From Bacteroidales bacterium (GTDB taxonomy: Bacteria > Bacteroidota > Bacteroidia > Bacteroidales > UBA10428), in NCBI GenBank assembly GCA_003508755.1, contig DNTK01000288.1:1-8671 (forward strand): a stretch of 8,671 bases of DNA, given 5' to 3'. Below the pieces are notes generated by a model that saw nothing but the letters and a program-made list of their open reading frames with translations, ran no database searches and was not told where the DNA came from. Shown piece by piece: positions 7,001 through 8,671 of the stretch (position 1 is the stretch's first letter; each line of letters opens with the position of its first letter). A program made the translations under genes and the position numbers.

Positions 7001-8075
7001 CTCAAATGTAATTTTTACCCTGCTTAATTCCTTGCCTACTGGCGATATCTTATCAAAGGCCGACACAGCCTGTGAGGGAGATGAAATCATCGTAAAATAC
7101 GAAAACTTTACTGGAAATGGTCCCTGGACTATAGAGCTGGGGGACGATACAGAAGTATTCTATAATAGTACAGTAAGCAATGCTACCGATTCAGTTTCAT
7201 TTGCTTTAACTCAAAGTGCCACTATTCGCCTGCTCTCCATGCAGGACGATAGCTTGTGTTTTGCGGATTTAACTGCTAATACCGGCCTTGTAGCAGCTGT
7301 CGCCTACCAGGTTCCGGATGCAAGGCCTGGAACCGATTTTCCGGTATGTGGTCTGGAAGCTACATTGCAGGCCAGCTATTCTGTACCATCAGGCAGTACA
7401 GGGCTGTGGACGGCCAATCAGGGCAGTTTTGATGATCCAACATCACCAACAGCTGTTGTAACCATGCCCGATGGCAGTTATGGTGAAGCACAATTCACAT
7501 GGACAGAAACAAATTGGGAATGCATATCGGAGAAAAGCATAGCTATAACATTTTATGAGCAACCGGATGTGCCTGATGCAGGACCTGACCAGGTATTACC
7601 CTATCAATTTACTACACAACTGGAAGGCACTCCGCCCAATCCTCCGGCTACCGGAATTTGGAGCTTCACCCAAGGCTCAGGTATATTTATCGATTCTACC
7701 CAATACGATACAGAAGTGACTATGGAAGATCTTGGGGCATATACTTTGCAATGGACGCTCGAAAATGGTGCCTGTGATCCTGTCTCGGACCAATTAGAAA
7801 TTATTATAAACGATCTGGAGTTAAGTACTGGCTTTTCACCCAATAGCGATGGTGTAAATGACAACTTTGTATTGAATTTTCCAAATGGGAACAATGTTAA
7901 AGTAACTATTCTCGACAGGTATGGTAACCAGGTGATTGTATTGTCAGGGAGCATACAAATTCTTTGGGACGGCAGCAATGAAGGTGGCCAGGAAGTACCG
8001 GAAGATACTTACTTCTATATTGTCGAAGAAGAAGGTGGCCCGACCAGAAACGGATTTATTGAATTAAGAAGGTAA
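3984..8075 (+). CDS. Giant secreted repeat protein with glycine-rich block, Cys-paired Ig/PKD-like repeats and T9SS type B sorting domain
   Basis: This is a probable cell-surface adhesin or gliding-associated protein, exported by Sec and then by the type IX secretion system. The start is a TTG (MNRYITILILLLLPVAAFSQ): it puts a short basic segment right before the hydrophobic core of a signal peptide with likely cleavage after Ser19, and the only nearby ATG (3962) is followed at once by a stop in another frame. Order: signal peptide 1-19; a conserved N-terminal domain (about 20-228) with LNPGDKVLLIQMTGD and KGGVLAMVILRRLTVSG; a glycine-rich block 229-433; six homologous domains of about 95 residues (452-1020); three divergent Ig/PKD-like domains (1021-1279); a type B C-terminal sorting domain (1280-1363) with FSPNSDGVNDNF, ILDRYGNQV, WDG and VPEDTYFYIV. 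It overlaps the PorP/SprF-like gene by one base. The binding partner or substrate is unknown; no catalytic motif is visible. Confidence 0.88.
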   Translation: MNRYITILILLLLPVAAFSQVEIGSDTLNSYYRVSALPSGNSVFCAGEDLSDLNPGDKVLLIQMTGDAIVYWDDTTNAQTDPGIGFEGEYEFLSVLSVNNGTKQVNFTAPLNSNYVAGERYQLVKAFETFDARVSSTLTAPAWDSATGKGGVLAMVILRRLTVSGTITMEGKGFKGGARSVYSVDCRPAKDYDTTYYLQGTLNRAGIKGEGPNTPSWHYTVGAGFNITGGGGGFGKFGGGAGGGNWGAGGNGGGQSAVCASNIFQRSYGGDGYGARGYYSTLLNRLTFGGGGGGSNDSTTYTATAGGSGGGLIVILADQLISNNGVITADGESVTSTANGGGAGGGGGGGTILIDADSYIGALTINATGGDGGDTDGTEYCGGAGGRGGGGVVLFSNSSPVGGVSIDVSRGSTGTALCPSPPSLIPAGGGNGGTLYNYSPYLNGFTFNAVTGDDTLCFGQQPDEIIGSVPKGSVNYTFQWLSSTDSITWSVLTNDTLKDYQPPVLFDTTYYTRIVTFPDDGIADTAIPVKIVVYPLISNNLLTLSDTVCNGIQPGILTAESVSGGSGEYTYQWWSKAESGSWEDRGNDELLNETNFLAENTEYYRIVRSGHENVCIDTSAIALLSVLDPITNNELDYTLFDTIICNGLTGGVIFGKQPAGGEAGDYRYSWIISNDDVGYSGLGGESGRNINSVGPLTTDTYYYKRIVYSGNDDACIDTTPTPRLITVLATITNNGIGSEFTRYCNGANASELRQADATTIAGGDETFVYQWQQLNDATWDDLSGENNAAYSPGILTDTSVYRRVALSGFIGGIYACVDTSLPLSIDVLDAISNTLTSADENICQDGQPEAFSELAASGGAGAGTFSYLWEQNPGTGWEDALGTNNQETYSPPVLYTSTTFRRLATSQICTDTSNAISITVYDSIRNNLAEGAAIQYTCFNSPVTILGTTPQGGTSSYTYTWELSTDGNNWSDASVPSEDLTSGNLTVSTYFRRLVESGETAQCKDTSNVIFTLLNSLPTGDILSKADTACEGDEIIVKYENFTGNGPWTIELGDDTEVFYNSTVSNATDSVSFALTQSATIRLLSMQDDSLCFADLTANTGLVAAVAYQVPDARPGTDFPVCGLEATLQASYSVPSGSTGLWTANQGSFDDPTSPTAVVTMPDGSYGEAQFTWTETNWECISEKSIAITFYEQPDVPDAGPDQVLPYQFTTQLEGTPPNPPATGIWSFTQGSGIFIDSTQYDTEVTMEDLGAYTLQWTLENGACDPVSDQLEIIINDLELSTGFSPNSDGVNDNFVLNFPNGNNVKVTILDRYGNQVIVLSGSIQILWDGSNEGGQEVPEDTYFYIVEEEGGPTRNGFIELRR
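4668..5282 (+). repeat. Glycine-rich block (residues 229-433) inside the surface protein
   Basis: This stretch contains many runs of two to seven glycines (for example GGGGGFGKFGGGAGGG, GAGGGGGGGTILID, GGAGGRGGGGVVLF), broken by short hydrophobic strands such as LIVILADQL and TILIDA. At DNA level it is a loose run of GGT/GGA/GGC codons, not an exact tandem repeat. Comparable glycine-rich N-terminal modules follow the KVLLIQM and KGGVLAM-type domain in other large Bacteroidota surface proteins. A packed polyglycine-II-like fold is possible by analogy to other Gly-rich extracellular domains, but that is inference. The reverse strand looks open and proline-rich here only because it is antisense to glycine codons. 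Confidence 0.8.
5337..7043 (+). repeat. Six tandem, divergent domains of about 95 residues in the surface protein
   Basis: Unit boundaries by my alignment: 5337-5603, 5604-5882, 5883-6185, 6186-6482, 6483-6764, 6765-7043. The shared pattern is D-x-x-C-N/x-G near the start, then GG-x-x-x-Y-x-Y-x-W, a WxD or similar turn, T-x-YYRR-I/V-x-SG, then C-x-DT-S, and a linker V-x-x-x-I-S/T-NN that starts the next unit. The shape recalls SprB/PKD-like surface repeats. The units are diverged in protein sequence (lengths about 89 to 101 residues), so they are old duplications. The most alike DNA is around the CIDT motif (near 5824, 6124 and 6430). Cys pairs are present in units 2 to 6 and probably form one disulphide per domain. 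Confidence 0.82.
7044..7820 (+). other. Three divergent Ig/PKD-like domains before the sorting domain
   Basis: Residues 1021-1116, 1117-1202 and 1203-1279 break the pattern of the preceding six units. The first starts DTACEGDEIIVKYENFTGNG and continues as a beta-rich Ig-like domain. The second and third share the layout 'x-LWTANQGSFDDP...V-T-M-x-D-x-x-x-Y/G...F/L-x-WT-x-E-N...C' (GLWTANQGSF and GIWSFTQGSG; ATVVTMPDG-like and EVTMEDLG; TWTETNWEC and QWTLENGAC). They are joined by the linker VPDAGPDQ, resembling the 'ADAGPDQ' linkers of PKD-type repeats common in this phylum. They probably act as a stalk between the repeats and the C-terminal sorting domain. Confidence 0.65.
7821..8072 (+). other. 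T9SS type B (gliding motility-associated, CHU_C-type) C-terminal sorting domain
   Basis: The last 84 residues carry the type B signature: LSTGFSPNSDGVNDNF, then V-K-V-TILDRYGNQV, then ILWDGSNEGGQEVPEDTY, FYIV and a final RNGFIELRR. Type B domains direct outer-membrane passage by the type IX system and, unlike type A domains, often need a partner PorP/SprF protein encoded next door, which is what follows here. Confidence 0.92.
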
Positions 8076-8671
8076 TGAGAAGACTAACTATCATATTACT
8101 CTTTGTTGTTGGTGCAGTAAATGCCCAGCAATATTCATTGCCTACCCAAATAAATCGCAACCGGATGTATGTAAATCCAGCCTATGCCGGCTCATACGAA
8201 GCATCGGTTGCCTCGCTCATGCACCGTTCACAATGGATCAATGTTCCCGGAGCTTTGTCGTTTCAAAACTTCGAGTTTCATACACCCTTAAAAAAGCAAG
8301 CCATTGCTTTGGGTTTCCAGGTACGAAATGAATCCATTGGATTAAAAAATAATACCGAAGCCTTTATTACATATGCGCACCGTATCCAGCTCGAGAAATC
8401 AACATTGGCATTTGCCCTAAAGGGAGGGGCACAAAGTTTAAGCTTTAAAGATCCCAGACTTTACGAAGATGAAGTTGATAATGCGTTTTTATCTAACAGC
8501 ACTTTGCTGCCAAATGCTGGTTTTGGGGTTAGTTACTACAGCGCTGCATATTATTTTGGCTTATCGGTTCCTTACTTTTTTGGTGTTATCAGTCCTGATG
8601 GAAACTCTCAGGTCGATTTCAGTGTTGACAGGCTCAACTTTGTGCTTTCGGGAGGTGGTTCTGTCAGAATG
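8075..8671 (+). CDS. PorP/SprF-family type IX secretion outer-membrane protein (3' end outside window)
   Basis: The ATG at 8075 shares its A with the TAA of the preceding gene (TAATG), so translation is probably coupled. The 199 visible residues begin with a signal peptide (MRRLTIILLFVVGAVNAQ, cleavage after NA) and then the family's hallmark N-terminus QQYSLPTQINRNRMYVNPAYAG, followed by SLMHRSQWINVPGALSFQNF (family 'R.QW....GAP.T...') and alternating polar/hydrophobic beta strands such as IALGFQVRNESIGL and LPNAGFGVSYYS. Full members are about 300 residues, so roughly two thirds is present. Proteins of this family sit in the outer membrane as beta-barrel-like partners of T9SS; SprF is needed for surface display of the adhesin SprB. 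Position directly behind a type B cargo suggests it is the dedicated partner of that protein. The family is sure; the specific partner role is inferred. Confidence 0.92.
   Translation, partial: MRRLTIILLFVVGAVNAQQYSLPTQINRNRMYVNPAYAGSYEASVASLMHRSQWINVPGALSFQNFEFHTPLKKQAIALGFQVRNESIGLKNNTEAFITYAHRIQLEKSTLAFALKGGAQSLSFKDPRLYEDEVDNAFLSNSTLLPNAGFGVSYYSAAYYFGLSVPYFFGVISPDGNSQVDFSVDRLNFVLSGGGSVRM

Noticed and set aside
7604..7978. A 124-residue open frame on the reverse strand
   Set aside because: It lies fully opposite the end of the surface protein, including the well-recognised sorting domain, and its translation resembles nothing known to me.
1..8671. CRISPR array, tRNA, rRNA, insertion sequence or phage genes
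   Set aside because: The window is filled by five coding stretches; I saw no spaced identical repeats, cloverleaf, transposase motif or terminal inverted repeats.

Overview
The window looks like chromosomal DNA from a member of the Bacteroidota. The evidence is a type IX secretion (T9SS) cargo with a type B, gliding-motility-type C-terminal sorting domain, a PorP/SprF-family partner directly behind it, a TAnnTTTG-type promoter motif, the absence of Shine-Dalgarno sequences, and AT-rich codon use. I cannot narrow the order with confidence. All genes lie on the + strand and the region is almost fully coding.

Positions 1-239 hold the C-terminal half of rlmH (23S rRNA m3-pseudouridine1915 methyltransferase). 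One base later, at 241, begins a very large membrane-bound sensor histidine kinase of the NtrY-like type. It has a first extracytoplasmic region, a block of about eight membrane helices, a second extracytoplasmic region, two more helices around a third, Cache-like region, then HAMP, HisKA and HATPase domains ending at 3891. Its reading frame is broken by a single in-frame TAA at 2257-2259. The frame is the same on both sides and homology-like sequence continues straight through the stop. The locus therefore reads as one gene of about 1216 codons with a nonsense mutation (or a sequence error), not as two genes.

A 92-base gap (3892-3983) carries a promoter-like motif and two small palindromes. 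It precedes a 1363-residue secreted protein (3984-8075) with a signal peptide, a conserved N-terminal domain, a roughly 200-residue extremely glycine-rich block, six clearly homologous domains of about 95 residues that mostly carry a Cys pair, three divergent Ig/PKD-like domains, and a type B T9SS sorting domain. Its stop codon overlaps the ATG of a PorP/SprF-family outer-membrane protein (TAATG, 8073-8077), which runs off the window end.

Functionally there are two units. The first is rlmH plus the sensor kinase, probably co-transcribed, with no response regulator in view. The second is a cargo/anchor pair in which the PorP/SprF-like protein is expected to help secrete or hold the giant repeat protein at the cell surface, where it probably acts in adhesion or gliding. 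The families are known. The points worth checking are the interrupted kinase, the repeat and cysteine pattern of the surface protein, and its tight coupling to the PorP-like gene.
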